This document shows positions 15,404 to 15,517 of a stretch of DNA of 15,517 nt, piece by piece. The notes beneath the pieces are model-generated. The model did not search any database. It was not told the origin of the DNA and worked only from the letters and a program-made list of their open reading frames with translations. Position numbers and translations under genes: made by a program. The DNA is taken from contig QMLL01000010.1 of NCBI GenBank assembly GCA_003646715.1, positions 1 to 15,517 of the forward strand, in the 5' to 3' direction. Each line of letters begins with the position of its first letter. The stretch's first letter is position 1. The DNA is from Deltaproteobacteria bacterium. Its GTDB lineage: Bacteria; Desulfobacterota; Syntrophobacteria; B119-G9.

Positions 15404-15517
15404 TCACTGCACTATTTCCTTAGTCTTTTGGTTTTCCTTGGAAAACTGCCATAGGGCGCGATCCAATGTTCTCATATTTAAGGAATTACGTTGAGCGATA
15501 TTTCTACAGAATTTGAC
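15404..15517 (-). CDS. 3' end of a protein gene running in from the right edge (partial)
   Basis: An open frame enters from the window edge and stops at TGA 15406-15404, giving 37 visible residues. The tail contains the stretch LDRALWQFSKENQ, which is charged and helical and reads like a real protein C-terminus rather than noise. I have the impression of similar DRALWQ-SKEN tails on hypothetical proteins but cannot name a family. It points the same way as the operon but is separated from it by about 490 bases, so it is probably a separate transcription unit. No clear terminator follows it. Confidence 0.5.
   Translation of the reverse strand, partial: VKFCRNIAQRNSLNMRTLDRALWQFSKENQKTKEIVQ

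Noticed and set aside
1..15517. CRISPR array, tRNA or rRNA
   Set aside because: No regularly spaced direct repeats and no recognisable RNA gene were seen; nearly all of the window is protein-coding.

Overview
The window is bacterial, moderately AT-rich, and almost fully coding on the minus strand. GGAGG-type ribosome binding sites and use of TTG and GTG starts would fit a Firmicutes-like host, but taxonomy cannot be settled from this window. It reads as an accessory or defence locus.

Layout, in transcription order (right to left). 15517-15404 is the 3' end of a gene entering from the right. 15403-14910 is a non-coding stretch with three small dyads and one copy of an 18-base motif. 14909-2327 is a compact operon: (1) an SF1/Upf1-like helicase with an N-terminal winged-helix-like region and a C-terminal Vsr/DUF559-type nuclease domain; (2) a single-pass membrane-anchored coiled-coil protein; (3) a second single-pass membrane coiled-coil protein which, in the overlapping +1 frame after a run of eight A, continues into (4) an McrB-like AAA+ NTPase; (5) a DUF2357/McrC-like protein whose nuclease site looks lost; (6) a large Hsp70/actin-fold-like protein with degenerate phosphate motifs; (7) a small single-pass membrane protein. 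After this, 2322-1954 is a decayed C-terminal fragment of an Eco57I-type adenine methylase, and 1951-101 is a 616-residue protein of unknown function translationally coupled to that fragment. An 18-base sequence lies in inverted orientation at the two ends of the whole block.

Interpretation. An McrB-type NTPase with long coiled coils, an McrC/DUF2357 partner, a Upf1-like helicase, membrane coiled-coil proteins and an Hsp70-like protein together match the published idea of CoCoNuT systems (coiled-coil nuclease tandems, type IV restriction relatives predicted to act on RNA), nearest to their helicase-containing types. That assignment is from memory of the family description. Points that look unusual here are the NTPase split exactly at an A8 run, the apparent shift of nuclease activity from the McrC-like protein to the helicase, an Hsp70-like protein without its key aspartates, and the flanking inverted motif with a possible 4-base insertion that truncates the last gene.
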